From: Thioclava dalianensis
GTDB lineage: Bacteria; Pseudomonadota; Alphaproteobacteria; Rhodobacterales; Rhodobacteraceae
Assembly (NCBI RefSeq): GCF_000715505.1
Contig: NZ_JHEH01000010.1
Location: forward strand, 45,665-109,664
Direction of reading: 5' to 3'
DNA length: 64,000 nt
Part shown: piece after piece, positions 46,266-56,443 of the stretch
Position numbering within the stretch: position 1 is the stretch's first letter
Layout of the letters: every line of letters starts with the position of its first letter
Translations under genes and position numbers: made by a program
Notes under the pieces: model-generated
What the model was told of the DNA's origin: nothing
Databases searched by the model: none
The model's input: the letters and a program-made list of their open reading frames with translations, nothing else

Positions 46266-49200
46266 TTACTGCGCCGCAACCCTTTGCGGGAAGCCGCCGT
46301 CCCGGAACGCCGCGAGCAATTCCTCGCGCCGTTTCGCGGCCATCGTCTCGGCCTGCGCCTTCACCGGGCCAAAGCCACGGATGGAGAGCGGCAATTCCGC
46401 CAGCTCGCGGGCGATCTCCATCGTCTCGGGGCGGACATTCGGCAGCACCTCGGCCATATCGGCTTCGTATTGCGCGATCAGAGCGCGCTCCATCTTGCGC
46501 TCCTCGGCGCGCCCGAACGGATCGAGCGGCGTGCCGCGCAGCGCTTTGAACCGGGCCATCACACCAAAGACCCGCTCCATCCACGGCCCGAAAGCGCGCT
46601 TCATCGGACGGCCATTGGCAGCTTGCTTGGACAGGATCGGCGGGGCGAGATGGAAGGTCATCTCGAAATCCCCCTCGAACTCGGCACGTGCTTTCTTCGC
46701 GGTTTCGCGATGCAGGCGGGCGACCTCGTACTCATCCTTATAGGCCAGCGCCTTGTGATAGCCCTTGGCGACAGAGAGGCGCAGTTCTTCAGGCGCCGTG
46801 TCCACGAGCTTGCGAAAGCGCGTGGCGAGCCGCTTGTTTTGATAGGCCACAAGATGATCGGCCCGGAAGGTCAAAGGATCGACCGGCGCGCTCACAACCT
46901 CCGAGCGCATCGCGCGCGCGGCCTGATCGGGATAGGCCATGGCCCAGCGCCCAAGGGCAAAGGCCCGCTTGTTCTCCTCGGGCTTGGCCCCGTTGAGCGT
47001 GATCGCCTGCTCGATCGCCTCGAGGCTCAAAGGCACGAAACCCTGCTGCCACGCAGCCCCAAGCACGACCATATTCGAGTAGATTGAATCGCCCAGCATC
47101 TGACGCGACAGCTCCGAGGTATCCACGAAGGCCACACGCTCCTTAAGCCGCGCCTCGAGACTGAGACGCAGCTGATCGCCCGGCAGACGGAAATCGCGGT
47201 TGCGGGTGAACTCGCCGGTGACGATCTCGTGGCTGTTGACCACCGCGCCCGTGCGCCCCGTGGTCATCAGCCCCAGCGTCTTGGCACCCGCCGAGACGAC
47301 AAGATCGCCGCCGATAACGCAATCCGCCTCCCCCACAGCCACGCGAATGGCCGAGATATCTTCGGGCCGATTGGCGATGCGCAGATGGATATGCACTGCA
47401 CCGCCCTTCTGCGCGAGGCCCGCCATCTCCATCATGCCCGCACCCTTGCCATCGACATGGGCCGCCATTGCCAGCACCGCGCCGATGGTCACGACGCCCG
47501 TGCCGCCCACGCCGGTGATCACCACGTTATGGGTGCCGTGGATCTCGGGCAGCGCCGGTTCGGGCAAGTCCGGCAGATCGAGCGACTTTGCCTCGGCCTT
47601 GCGGATCTTGGCCCCTTTGAGCGTCACGAAAGAGGGGCAGAACCCGTCGAGACAGCTGAAATCCTTGTTGCAGCTCGACTGATCGATGGCGCGCTTGGTG
47701 CCCAGTTCGGTCTCGACCGGCGTGATCGAGACACAGTTCGACTGCACCCCGCAATCGCCGCAACCTTCGCAGACATCGGTATTGATGAAGACCCGCTTGT
47801 CGGGATCGGGGAACTTGCCGCGCTTGCGGCGGCGGCGTTTCTCGGCTGCACAGGTCTGCACGTAGATCAGCGCCGAGACGCCCGGCTCCTTGGCCAGCCG
47901 CTTTTGCACATTCATCAGCTCGGCGCGCTCGATCTTCTCGACATTGGAGGGGAAGCCCGCGAGATCGACCTCCTCTTTCTCGTCATAGACGACAACGACC
48001 GTTTTCACGCCCATCGCCTTCACTTCGGCCGCGATCTGCTGCGCGCTCAGATCGCCCTCGTTCTCCTGTCCGCCGGTCATGGCGACGGCATCGTTGAACA
48101 GGATCTTGTAGGTGATGTTGGTGCCTGCGGCGAGTGCGGCCCGGATCGCCTGAACGCCAGAATGGTTATAGGTGCCATCGCCAAGGTTCTGGAACAGATG
48201 CCCGCGCGTCGAGAACGGCGCCTCTCCGACCCAGTTGACGCCCTCGCCCCCCATCTGGGTGAAGCCGTCAGTGGCGCGGTCCATCCACTGCACCATGTAG
48301 TGACAGCCAATGCCCGCCGAGGCACGGCTGCCATCGGGCACCTTGGTCGAGGAGTTATGCGGACAGCCCGAGCAATACCATGGCGTGCGCGCCGCGATCT
48401 CGGGGGCGTTGTCGGCGCGCTGCGCGGCCTCGATCTTGGTGAGCCCGGCGCGGATCGCATCGGTGGCTTGCCCCTCCTCGATCAAGATATCGCCCAGCTT
48501 CTGCGCGATCATCACCGGGTCGAGCGCATAGCGGGTCGGGAAAAGTTCGACCTGCCGACCATGTTCCCATGTATCGCCCTTGTGCCAACCATAGACGCGC
48601 CGCCCCCGACGGTCGTCAAAGATCGCCTCCTTGACCTGCACCTCGATCAGCTTGCGCTTTTCCTCGACCACGATGATCAGATCGAGCCCTTCGGCCCATT
48701 CGTGGAATGAGGTCATATCGAGCGGCCAGGTCTGGGCGACCTTGTAGGTGGTGATCCCAAGCCGCTCGGCCTCGGCCTCGTCGATGCCCAGAAGCGACAG
48801 CGCATGGGACAGATCGAGCCAGTTCTTGCCGGCCGCGACCATCCCGATCTTGGCCCCCGCCTGCCCCCAGACCCGTTTGTCGATCCGATTGGCCCGCGCG
48901 AAGGCTTCGGCGGCGAAGCGCTTGTAGTCGATCATCCGCGCCTCTTGCGCGACCGGCGTGTCGCCCGGGCGGATGTTCAGCCCGCCTTCGGGCATCGTGA
49001 AGTCGGGTGTCTCAAAGCGCAGCCGATGGGGATCGCCATCGACCACCGCCGTGGCCTCGACCGTGTCCTTCATCGTCTTGAGACCGACCCAGACCCCGGC
49101 AAAGCGGCTCAGCGCATAGCCATACAGCCCCAGATCGAGGATCTCTTGCACGCCTGCGGGAGACAGAACGGGCATATAGGCGTCAACCATCGCCCAATCG

Positions 49201-49676
49201 GATTGGTGCAGCACGGTCGAGGACTCGCCGGTGTGATCGTCGCCCATCGCCATCAGCACGCCACCATGAGGCGAGCTGCCCGCCATATTGGCATGACGCA
49301 TCACATCGCCAGAGCGGTCCACGCCCGGGCCCTTGCCGTACCACAGGCCGAAGACGCCGTCATATTTGCCCTCGCCGCGCATTTCGGCTTGCTGTGCGCC
49401 CCAAAGCGCGGTGGCAGCGAGATCCTCGTTGAGCCCCGGCTGGAACAGCACATTGGACTGCTCAAGCACGGATTTGGCCCGCGCCATCTGCAAATCGACC
49501 GCGCCAAGCGGGCTTCCTCGATATCCTGTCACATAGCCGGCTGTCTCGAGCCCGGCTGCCTTGTCACGCGCGGCCTGAGCCAGTACGAGACGCACCAAAG
49601 CCTGCGTTCCGTTCAAGAGCACGGGCGATTTCGTGAGATCGAACCTGTCTGAAAGACTTATTTCTTGCCTTCCCAT
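46266..49676 (-). CDS. Indolepyruvate ferredoxin oxidoreductase, fused alpha-beta
   Basis: An 1136-residue thiamine-pyrophosphate enzyme that oxidatively decarboxylates aryl pyruvates such as indolepyruvate to acyl-CoA. The N-terminal half has the pyrimidine and thiamine-diphosphate domains (YCSGCPHNSSTKVPDGSR, GDGTYNHSG). A cysteine cluster CEGCGDCGVQSNC near residue 640 is a 4Fe-4S site. The C-terminal part (GVGGTGVVTIGAVLAMAAH) is the gamma-like domain. This one-chain form is common in alpha- and betaproteobacteria. GGGAGGTG precedes the ATG. It is divergent from a LysR gene with a clear operator-like dyad between. Confidence 0.93.
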   Translation of the reverse strand: MGRQEISLSDRFDLTKSPVLLNGTQALVRLVLAQAARDKAAGLETAGYVTGYRGSPLGAVDLQMARAKSVLEQSNVLFQPGLNEDLAATALWGAQQAEMRGEGKYDGVFGLWYGKGPGVDRSGDVMRHANMAGSSPHGGVLMAMGDDHTGESSTVLHQSDWAMVDAYMPVLSPAGVQEILDLGLYGYALSRFAGVWVGLKTMKDTVEATAVVDGDPHRLRFETPDFTMPEGGLNIRPGDTPVAQEARMIDYKRFAAEAFARANRIDKRVWGQAGAKIGMVAAGKNWLDLSHALSLLGIDEAEAERLGITTYKVAQTWPLDMTSFHEWAEGLDLIIVVEEKRKLIEVQVKEAIFDDRRGRRVYGWHKGDTWEHGRQVELFPTRYALDPVMIAQKLGDILIEEGQATDAIRAGLTKIEAAQRADNAPEIAARTPWYCSGCPHNSSTKVPDGSRASAGIGCHYMVQWMDRATDGFTQMGGEGVNWVGEAPFSTRGHLFQNLGDGTYNHSGVQAIRAALAAGTNITYKILFNDAVAMTGGQENEGDLSAQQIAAEVKAMGVKTVVVVYDEKEEVDLAGFPSNVEKIERAELMNVQKRLAKEPGVSALIYVQTCAAEKRRRRKRGKFPDPDKRVFINTDVCEGCGDCGVQSNCVSITPVETELGTKRAIDQSSCNKDFSCLDGFCPSFVTLKGAKIRKAEAKSLDLPDLPEPALPEIHGTHNVVITGVGGTGVVTIGAVLAMAAHVDGKGAGMMEMAGLAQKGGAVHIHLRIANRPEDISAIRVAVGEADCVIGGDLVVSAGAKTLGLMTTGRTGAVVNSHEIVTGEFTRNRDFRLPGDQLRLSLEARLKERVAFVDTSELSRQMLGDSIYSNMVVLGAAWQQGFVPLSLEAIEQAITLNGAKPEENKRAFALGRWAMAYPDQAARAMRSEVVSAPVDPLTFRADHLVAYQNKRLATRFRKLVDTAPEELRLSVAKGYHKALAYKDEYEVARLHRETAKKARAEFEGDFEMTFHLAPPILSKQAANGRPMKRAFGPWMERVFGVMARFKALRGTPLDPFGRAEERKMERALIAQYEADMAEVLPNVRPETMEIARELAELPLSIRGFGPVKAQAETMAAKRREELLAAFRDGGFPQRVAAQ

Positions 49677-49715
49677 TGAGCACCTCCCCTTGCTTTCTGG
49701 GCATATACCCCATGA

Positions 49716-49736
49716 TAGGTCGCAAACTCTGACCTA
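49716..49736. promoter_or_regulatory. LysR-type operator between IOR and LysR genes
   Basis: A perfect inverted repeat TAGGTC-N9-GACCTA contains the T-N11-A core typical of LysR-regulator boxes. It lies 40 bases before the oxidoreductase ATG and 100 bases before the LysR gene, so the regulator probably controls both. Confidence 0.7.
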
Positions 49737-49835
49737 CCAAGGGAAAATATGTTACAAAGCGGTTTCGTAAGTTAACGAGAGTAATGTAAAGAAAGTTGCG
49801 TACGGCTTTGGGCCGACGAACAGAAAGTGACCGGA

Positions 49836-50744
49836 ATGGACTGGGACAAGCTGAGAATATTTCATGCCGTGGCTGATGCGGGCTCGCTGACCCATGCGGG
49901 CGATGCCCTTCATCTTTCTCAATCTGCCGTGAGCCGACAGATCCGCGCGCTTGAAGAGGGGCTTGGAACGACTCTCTTTCACCGCCATGCCCGGGGACTG
50001 ATTCTCACTGAGCAGGGCGAATTGCTGTTCGAAGCGACCTCCTCAATGGCCAAGAAGCTCGAATCTGCCTCCGCGCGGATCCGCGATTCCGAGGAGGAGG
50101 TGTTCGGCGAGCTGCGTGTGACCACCGCAACCGGCTTTGGCACGCTGTGGCTCGCGCCGCGCCTGACCAAGCTCTACGCGAAATATCCCGATCTCAAAAT
50201 TGACCTGATGCTCGAAGAGCGGGTGCTCGACCTGCCGATGCGCGAGGCCGATGTGGCGATCCGCATGAAGGAGCCGACGCAGGCCGACTTGATCCGCAAG
50301 CGCCTGCTCAATATCCGCATGCGGCTTTACGCCACGGCGCAATATCTCAAGAGCTTCGGCACGCCCGAGAAAATCGAAGACCTGCAAAACCACCGGATGA
50401 TCTGTCAGACGCCCTCAACACCGCAGGTGCAGGCAGGCGCGCAGCTCGGCCAACAGGTATTGGCCTACGATCAGGCCTCAACGCTCACGGTGAACAACTA
50501 TTTCGGTGTGCTGCAAGGTGTGCTCAACCATATCGGCATCGGCATTCTGCCCGATTACCTGACGGCGGATTTCCCCGAAATCATACGGGTGCTCCCCGAT
50601 GTGGAATCCGTAGAGGTGCCGGTCTTCCTCGCCTATCCCGAAGAGCTGCGCTCTTCGCGGCGCGTCACGGCGTTTCGCGACTTCATTCAGGAAGAAATCC
50701 TCGCCTATCGGCGCTTTCAAAGTGAAAGAAAAACCGAGGATTGA
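49836..50744 (+). CDS. LysR-family transcriptional regulator
   Basis: A 302-residue LysR-type regulator. The helix-turn-helix is AGSLTHAGDALHLSQSAVSR with QIRALEEGLGTTLF following, and the co-inducer domain runs to residue 290. It is divergent from the indolepyruvate ferredoxin oxidoreductase gene across 159 bases, which makes that gene and itself the likely targets. The ATG at 49836 is preferred to a GTG three codons upstream. Confidence 0.9.
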   Translation: MDWDKLRIFHAVADAGSLTHAGDALHLSQSAVSRQIRALEEGLGTTLFHRHARGLILTEQGELLFEATSSMAKKLESASARIRDSEEEVFGELRVTTATGFGTLWLAPRLTKLYAKYPDLKIDLMLEERVLDLPMREADVAIRMKEPTQADLIRKRLLNIRMRLYATAQYLKSFGTPEKIEDLQNHRMICQTPSTPQVQAGAQLGQQVLAYDQASTLTVNNYFGVLQGVLNHIGIGILPDYLTADFPEIIRVLPDVESVEVPVFLAYPEELRSSRRVTAFRDFIQEEILAYRRFQSERKTED

Positions 50745-50779
50745 GTTGAGGCATTCGCACAACGCATAGCGGGCATGAC

Positions 50780-50791
50780 GGTCACGTGACC
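50780..50791. promoter_or_regulatory. Perfect palindrome upstream of the small RNA promoter
   Basis: GGTCACGTGACC is a perfect 12-base palindrome ending eight bases before the -35 element of the small RNA promoter. It could be the binding site of an activator or repressor. Confidence 0.45.
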
Positions 50792-50799
50792 CGTTTATA

Positions 50800-50827
50800 C
50801 TTGAAGCGTTAACAAACTGCCCATAAA
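50800..50827 (+). promoter_or_regulatory. Sigma-32 (RpoH)-type promoter of a small RNA
   Basis: CTTGAAG (50800-50806), a 13-base spacer and CCCATAA (50820-50826) match the heat-shock consensus and repeat the -35 box of the clpB promoter. The same bases can be read as a weaker sigma-70 promoter (TTGAAG, 17 bases, TAAATG). Confidence 0.65.
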
Positions 50828-50831
50828 TGAG

Positions 50832-50918
50832 GCTCAGAAGGACGAAACGTGTTTAGGCACGCATCACCTTCTACCTCCCTGTTGGACTTCGGCCGAGCTT
50901 TTGCTCGGCCTTTTTTTT
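50832..50918 (+). ncRNA. Probable stress-induced small regulatory RNA
   Basis: The stretch between the heat-shock-type promoter and a perfect terminator would give an RNA of about 87 bases. It folds as an internal hairpin (AGAAGG 50836-50841 with CCTTCT 50867-50872, inner CGTG/CACG), an unpaired ACCTCCC (50873-50879) complementary to Shine-Dalgarno sequences, and a terminator hairpin with T8. R. sphaeroides CcsR small RNAs share RpoH control and a CCUCCUCCC-like loop, but sequence identity cannot be claimed. A nine-codon frame from 50827 overlaps the 5' end and is probably not translated. Confidence 0.6.
50891..50918 (+). terminator. Strong terminator of the small RNA
   Basis: GGCCGAGC pairs perfectly with GCTCGGCC across a TTTT loop and is followed by eight T residues. 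No coding gene ends here on the plus strand, the nearest stop being 147 bases upstream. Confidence 0.92.
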
Positions 50919-51101
50919 GGCTTGGCCAGATTTCGGCGGGATCGGCCTGCACAATCTGCCCCAATCGGCCCGCCGAGACGCGCCCGAAATCCCGCACGCT
51001 CCGGTTGAAAATACAAGGGACGCGGCCCGTCTGCGTAAGCGCACGCGTTTCTCACAATTTTTTCAATGAACTTCGCCGCCCCCGCTCCGTTGTCCTGTCA
51101 A

Positions 51102-51116
51102 GCGCCATGATGGCGC
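51102..51116. repeat. Inverted repeat upstream of the secreted repeat protein
   Basis: GCGCCAT and ATGGCGC flank a single G, 38 bases before the ATG at 51155. It could be an operator; nothing else supports a role. Confidence 0.3.
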
Positions 51117-51154
51117 AGCACGCTTCAATCACGTCAGTCCCAAAAGGAGTAGAC

Positions 51155-51754
51155 ATGACCGGAACGAAAAACATCATCGCCGCCTCGACCACCCTTCTCG
51201 GTGCAATGGCCATCGCAGGCTCGGCCTCGGCACTCAACCTGGCGGCGATTCCCTCGACCAATGATCACGACGGCACCTATTACGGCATCGCCGATTATCG
51301 CTCGGGCATTGTGAAGACCGATCAGACCTCGACAGGCACCCCGCAAGCACATTCTGCGTCGAACAATGTGGGAGTGGCCGACCAAAACGGAATTGCGGAC
51401 TACAAGACCGGAACGGCGCGCCAGAAAATGGCCAGCTCGGACGGTGCCAGCCAGATCCCCGCGCAGAACCAGCTTGATGCACAATCCGGCACGACCGCGC
51501 TGAAAACCGAGGCGATGACCGACAATGCGGTCGTCTCGTCGGACGGCAATGCCGTTGGCCATGTCGAGAAGATCGAGCCGCACGGCAAGTTCGATACCGT
51601 TTATGTCCGCACTGCCGATGCGCTGCACACCACCGTGTCGCGCTTCAAGGTCAATGTGCCCAAATCCGACGTCACCAAAGATTCGGTCCATCTGAAATGG
51701 ACCGTGTCGGAACTGCTGAACTCGCTTGAGACGCAGGTCGACAAGCACAGCTGA
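51155..51754 (+). CDS. Secreted protein with GIADY repeats and PRC-barrel-like end
   Basis: A 199-residue protein with a signal peptide ending at SASA. The mature part has two copies of a short repeat (YYGIADYRSGIVKTD and QNGIADYKTGTARQK) in a Ser/Thr/Asn-rich region. The C-terminal about 75 residues (NAVVSSDGNAVGHVEKIEPHG, then VYVRTADALHTTVSRFKVNV) look like a PRC-barrel-type domain. AAAAGGAG precedes the ATG. It follows the small RNA by 236 bases and ends in a strong terminator. Function unknown. Confidence 0.72.
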   Translation: MTGTKNIIAASTTLLGAMAIAGSASALNLAAIPSTNDHDGTYYGIADYRSGIVKTDQTSTGTPQAHSASNNVGVADQNGIADYKTGTARQKMASSDGASQIPAQNQLDAQSGTTALKTEAMTDNAVVSSDGNAVGHVEKIEPHGKFDTVYVRTADALHTTVSRFKVNVPKSDVTKDSVHLKWTVSELLNSLETQVDKHS

Positions 51755-51778
51755 GCCACTCCGCATTGCCCAACACGC

Positions 51779-51807
51779 GCGCAAAGCCTTCGGGCTTTGC
51801 GCTTTTT
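51779..51807. terminator. Terminator after the secreted repeat protein
   Basis: GCGCAAAGCC pairs perfectly with GGCTTTGCGC across a TTCG loop, followed by T5. Confidence 0.92.
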
Positions 51808-51903
51808 GTACCCGACAGGTGCCCCGAGGCCCTGCTGCCCCCTTCCCCCCTTGTCCGGATTGGCCTATGAGGTCGGCAAAGCGCATAGCCCCGGAGGATG
51901 CAG

Positions 51904-54066
<2,163 letters not shown>

Positions 54067-54076
54067 TACGCGCGCT

Positions 54077-54107
54077 TTGGCGTCCCCCCGGCATGTGGGG
54101 GCGCCAA
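54077..54107 (+). terminator. Hairpin after purL
   Basis: TTGGCG plus CCCCC pairs with GGGGG plus CGCCAA (11 base pairs, one bulged T) ten bases after the stop. There is no T-run, so termination would be weak. Confidence 0.45.
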
Positions 54108-54254
54108 GAGGGCACATACAGCACCACCCCAACGGGACAGACAGCAAAACGCTCCCCTTGGGCGACTGGTCGGCCCGGGCCGCGCCCAAGACTGGCCCTT
54201 GCAGCCACTCGGCAGCCCACCTAGATTTGATCCAAAGGACGAGGAGCCCTATCT

Positions 54255-54497
54255 ATGCCTATGGAAGCGCATGACATCGAAGCCCTGATCCGCGTGGACT
54301 TCCCCGATGCCAAGATCACGATCACCGATCTGGCAGGCGACGGGAACCACTGGGCGGCCGAGGTCATCGACGAGAGGTTTCGCGGTATGAACCGGGTGCA
54401 ACAGCAGCGCGCGGTTTATGCGGCCCTGAAAGGGGCGATGGATGGTCCCGACGGGGCGCTGCATGCGCTCGCACTGACCACGAAGGCGCCTGAATAA
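54255..54497 (+). CDS. BolA-family protein
   Basis: An 80-residue BolA-like protein: IEALIRVDFPDAKITITDLAGDGNHW, then VIDERFRGMNRVQQQRAVYAAL and a helical end with a conserved His (GALHALALTT). These proteins form Fe-S bridged complexes with monothiol glutaredoxins. The monothiol glutaredoxin grxD starts 108 bases downstream, a common pairing. GAGGAG precedes the ATG. Confidence 0.93.
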   Translation: MPMEAHDIEALIRVDFPDAKITITDLAGDGNHWAAEVIDERFRGMNRVQQQRAVYAALKGAMDGPDGALHALALTTKAPE

Positions 54498-54605
54498 CGA
54501 TGAACGAGGCGCTGTCGGCGCTTTGGATTTTGTTTCGGGGAGTGCCCCGACTTTTATCACACGGGCTTCGCGGGCTGCGCGAAGACAATACAAAGGATCA
54601 TAGCG

Positions 54606-54965
54606 ATGAGCGCGCAAGATCAGATCAAGAAACAGGTCACCGAGAATGACGTGGTCCTGTTCATGAAGGGCACGAAAGACATGCCGCAATGCGGGTTTTC
54701 CTCGCGCGTGGCGGGTGTTCTCAACTTCATGGGCGTGACGTTTCAAGACGTCAACGTGCTGGCCGATTCCGAGATCCGCCAAGGCATCAAGGACTATTCC
54801 GACTGGCCCACCATCCCGCAGCTTTACGTCAAGGGCGAGTTCGTCGGCGGTTGCGACATCATCACCGAGATGACGCTGTCGGGCGAGCTGGACCAGCTCT
54901 TCGAGAGCAAGGGCGTGACCTACAACAAGGAAGCCGCAGAGCAGATTCGCGCCGCGAACGCCTGA
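54606..54965 (+). CDS. grxD: Monothiol glutaredoxin Grx4
   Basis: A 119-residue glutaredoxin with the monothiol CGFS active site (Cys29 in MPQCGFSSRV) and the glutathione-binding WPTIPQLYVKGEFVGGCDI. It carries a 2Fe-2S cluster between two monomers or with BolA and takes part in iron-sulfur trafficking. It is downstream of bolA and followed by a strong terminator. Confidence 0.97.
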   Translation: MSAQDQIKKQVTENDVVLFMKGTKDMPQCGFSSRVAGVLNFMGVTFQDVNVLADSEIRQGIKDYSDWPTIPQLYVKGEFVGGCDIITEMTLSGELDQLFESKGVTYNKEAAEQIRAANA

Positions 54966-54993
54966 GCTCCTGCGTCAAGCGTTGCCGCGTAGC

Positions 54994-55028
54994 AAAGCGC
55001 CGCCCCCTCCCGGGAGCGGCGCTTTTTT
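54994..55028 (+). terminator. Terminator after grxD
   Basis: AAAGCGCCGC pairs perfectly with GCGGCGCTTT and is followed by a T-run. Confidence 0.9.
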
Positions 55029-55055
55029 GTCATCGGAGCATGGCGCGCCGAGCCC

Positions 55056-55682
55056 TCAGCGCTTGCGCCCGAAGAGCTTGTTGAACCAGCCATTGGCGCG
55101 CTCTTCAGCGCCGTCCCACGCCTCGCTCGCATCGTCGAACAGCGGATCAATCGAGCGCTGACGGAATTGCCGCCACATCGCGCGGATCGTCAGGATCAGT
55201 AGCACCAGAAGGGTCAGGATGATGATATTGGCCCAAGGGATGATGCGCACATCCGGCCCGCTCACCTGCTTGAGCCCAACCGCATTGGGAAAGATCGTCA
55301 GCCAGCGCGAGCGCCAGCCATAGCGGGTGATCGAAACCCAGATCGGATCGGCCTTGGTCGAGATCAGCGACTCCGCCTGAGCCTGCAAATCCGAGCTGTC
55401 GAGCTTGAAATAGGGCGGCCAGCCCCAGCCGGTATCCTCATTGCGGAACACCAATGTCTTGCCGTTCGGGCGCACCGTGTTGATGAAGCGCACATCGCGG
55501 CTTGTGCCCGAGGCAGAGCCGACATCGGCCGAGGCCCAGAACATCGAGTTCTCGCCGAAATCGACGCGGCGCACTTCCGTGCCCACGACGCGCACGATGT
55601 CATGGCGCGGCAGATTGTAGCTGAGAAAGAGCGCGACGAAGATCGCGACCAGCGCCCAGAAACCCCATTTTACGTATCGCAT
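55056..55682 (-). CDS. DUF1523 membrane protein
   Basis: A 208-residue protein with an N-terminal helix (GFWALVAIFVALFLSYN), a periplasmic-looking domain with RHDIVRVVGTEVRRVD, RYGWRSRWLTIFPNAV and a second helix (NIIILTLLVLLILTIRAMW) before a charged cytoplasmic tail. This fits the DUF1523 family, found in Rhodobacterales; its function is not known. It begins seven bases after another small membrane gene. Confidence 0.8.
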   Translation of the reverse strand: MRYVKWGFWALVAIFVALFLSYNLPRHDIVRVVGTEVRRVDFGENSMFWASADVGSASGTSRDVRFINTVRPNGKTLVFRNEDTGWGWPPYFKLDSSDLQAQAESLISTKADPIWVSITRYGWRSRWLTIFPNAVGLKQVSGPDVRIIPWANIIILTLLVLLILTIRAMWRQFRQRSIDPLFDDASEAWDGAEERANGWFNKLFGRKR

Positions 55683-55689
55683 CGCAGCC

Positions 55690-55968
55690 TCACGTGTAAT
55701 TCATCAGATAGATCACCGCGACGACCAGCACGGTCGGCACGACATAGACAAGCCAGATCAGCTTGCGGCGCAGGCTTTTGTCATAGGCGCGCATCCCCTC
55801 GGCCACATAGGCCTCTTGCGTCTGATAGAGCGCATCGCCCGAACGCGCCTCGGCCCAGGCATCCTCCAGCGCCTCGCGTCGCAGCGAGCGGGCATAGATC
55901 CGCACCAGCACGAAAATCACGCTGAGGCCGATAAAGCCAAAGATCGCCAGCCGCACAAAGCCAAACAT
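55690..55968 (-). CDS. Small two-helix membrane protein
   Basis: A 92-residue protein with a helix at each end (IFGFIGLSVIFVLVRIYA and LIWLVYVVPTVLVVAVIYL) and a charged linker. It lies seven bases before the DUF1523 gene on the same strand. Not recognised. Confidence 0.75.
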   Translation of the reverse strand: MFGFVRLAIFGFIGLSVIFVLVRIYARSLRREALEDAWAEARSGDALYQTQEAYVAEGMRAYDKSLRRKLIWLVYVVPTVLVVAVIYLMNYT

Positions 55969-56017
55969 TGCCGCAGCTCCTTGCTGTTGCGATCAAACGC
56001 GGATCGCGCGCGTGGTC

Positions 56018-56326
56018 TTAGCTTTTGCGCGCGGCGCGGGCCATCCGGATCAGCTTGAACGCGATTGCCGAGGCTGCAACCGGGACCAGCGCGAGCACAT
56101 AGGTCGCAGCAAACATCTGGCGCGCGGTATAGCCATTGCTGCAGCTCGCCACGTCCGAGAAGAACCGCGTGATAAACCCGGCACCACAGGCCGTGCCGGT
56201 CATGTAGAAGGCTGGTGCCAGCATCGCCACCGGAACCAATGCAAGCAGCTTGGCCCATTCATATTTCGACAGCCAGCCACCTGCAGCCACACAAATCACC
56301 AGCGCAAACCCCAAAAACAGGTTCAT
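56018..56326 (-). CDS. Small membrane protein of unknown function
   Basis: A 102-residue protein with four hydrophobic stretches and the pattern TGTACGAGFITRFFSDVASCSNGYTARQM between them. Four cysteines include pairs that could bridge. The ATG follows AAGGAGGG. It heads the leftward group with the next two small membrane genes and is divergent from the M20 deacylase gene. Function unknown. Confidence 0.72.
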   Translation of the reverse strand: MNLFLGFALVICVAAGGWLSKYEWAKLLALVPVAMLAPAFYMTGTACGAGFITRFFSDVASCSNGYTARQMFAATYVLALVPVAASAIAFKLIRMARAARKS

Positions 56327-56443
56327 CCGTGTCCCTCCTTCCCCGGCGCGACTGCCGGGTTTGCCCCTCGATACCGTGGGTGGCGGATAAATTCCACGTG
56401 TTTTCCGCTTGGAGCGCACGTGTCGCAGCGCTAGCGTTCGGGT

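Noticed and set aside
50827..50856. Nine-codon frame as a leader peptide gene
   Set aside because: Its ATG overlaps the predicted -10 region and lies before the expected transcription start; no ribosome site.
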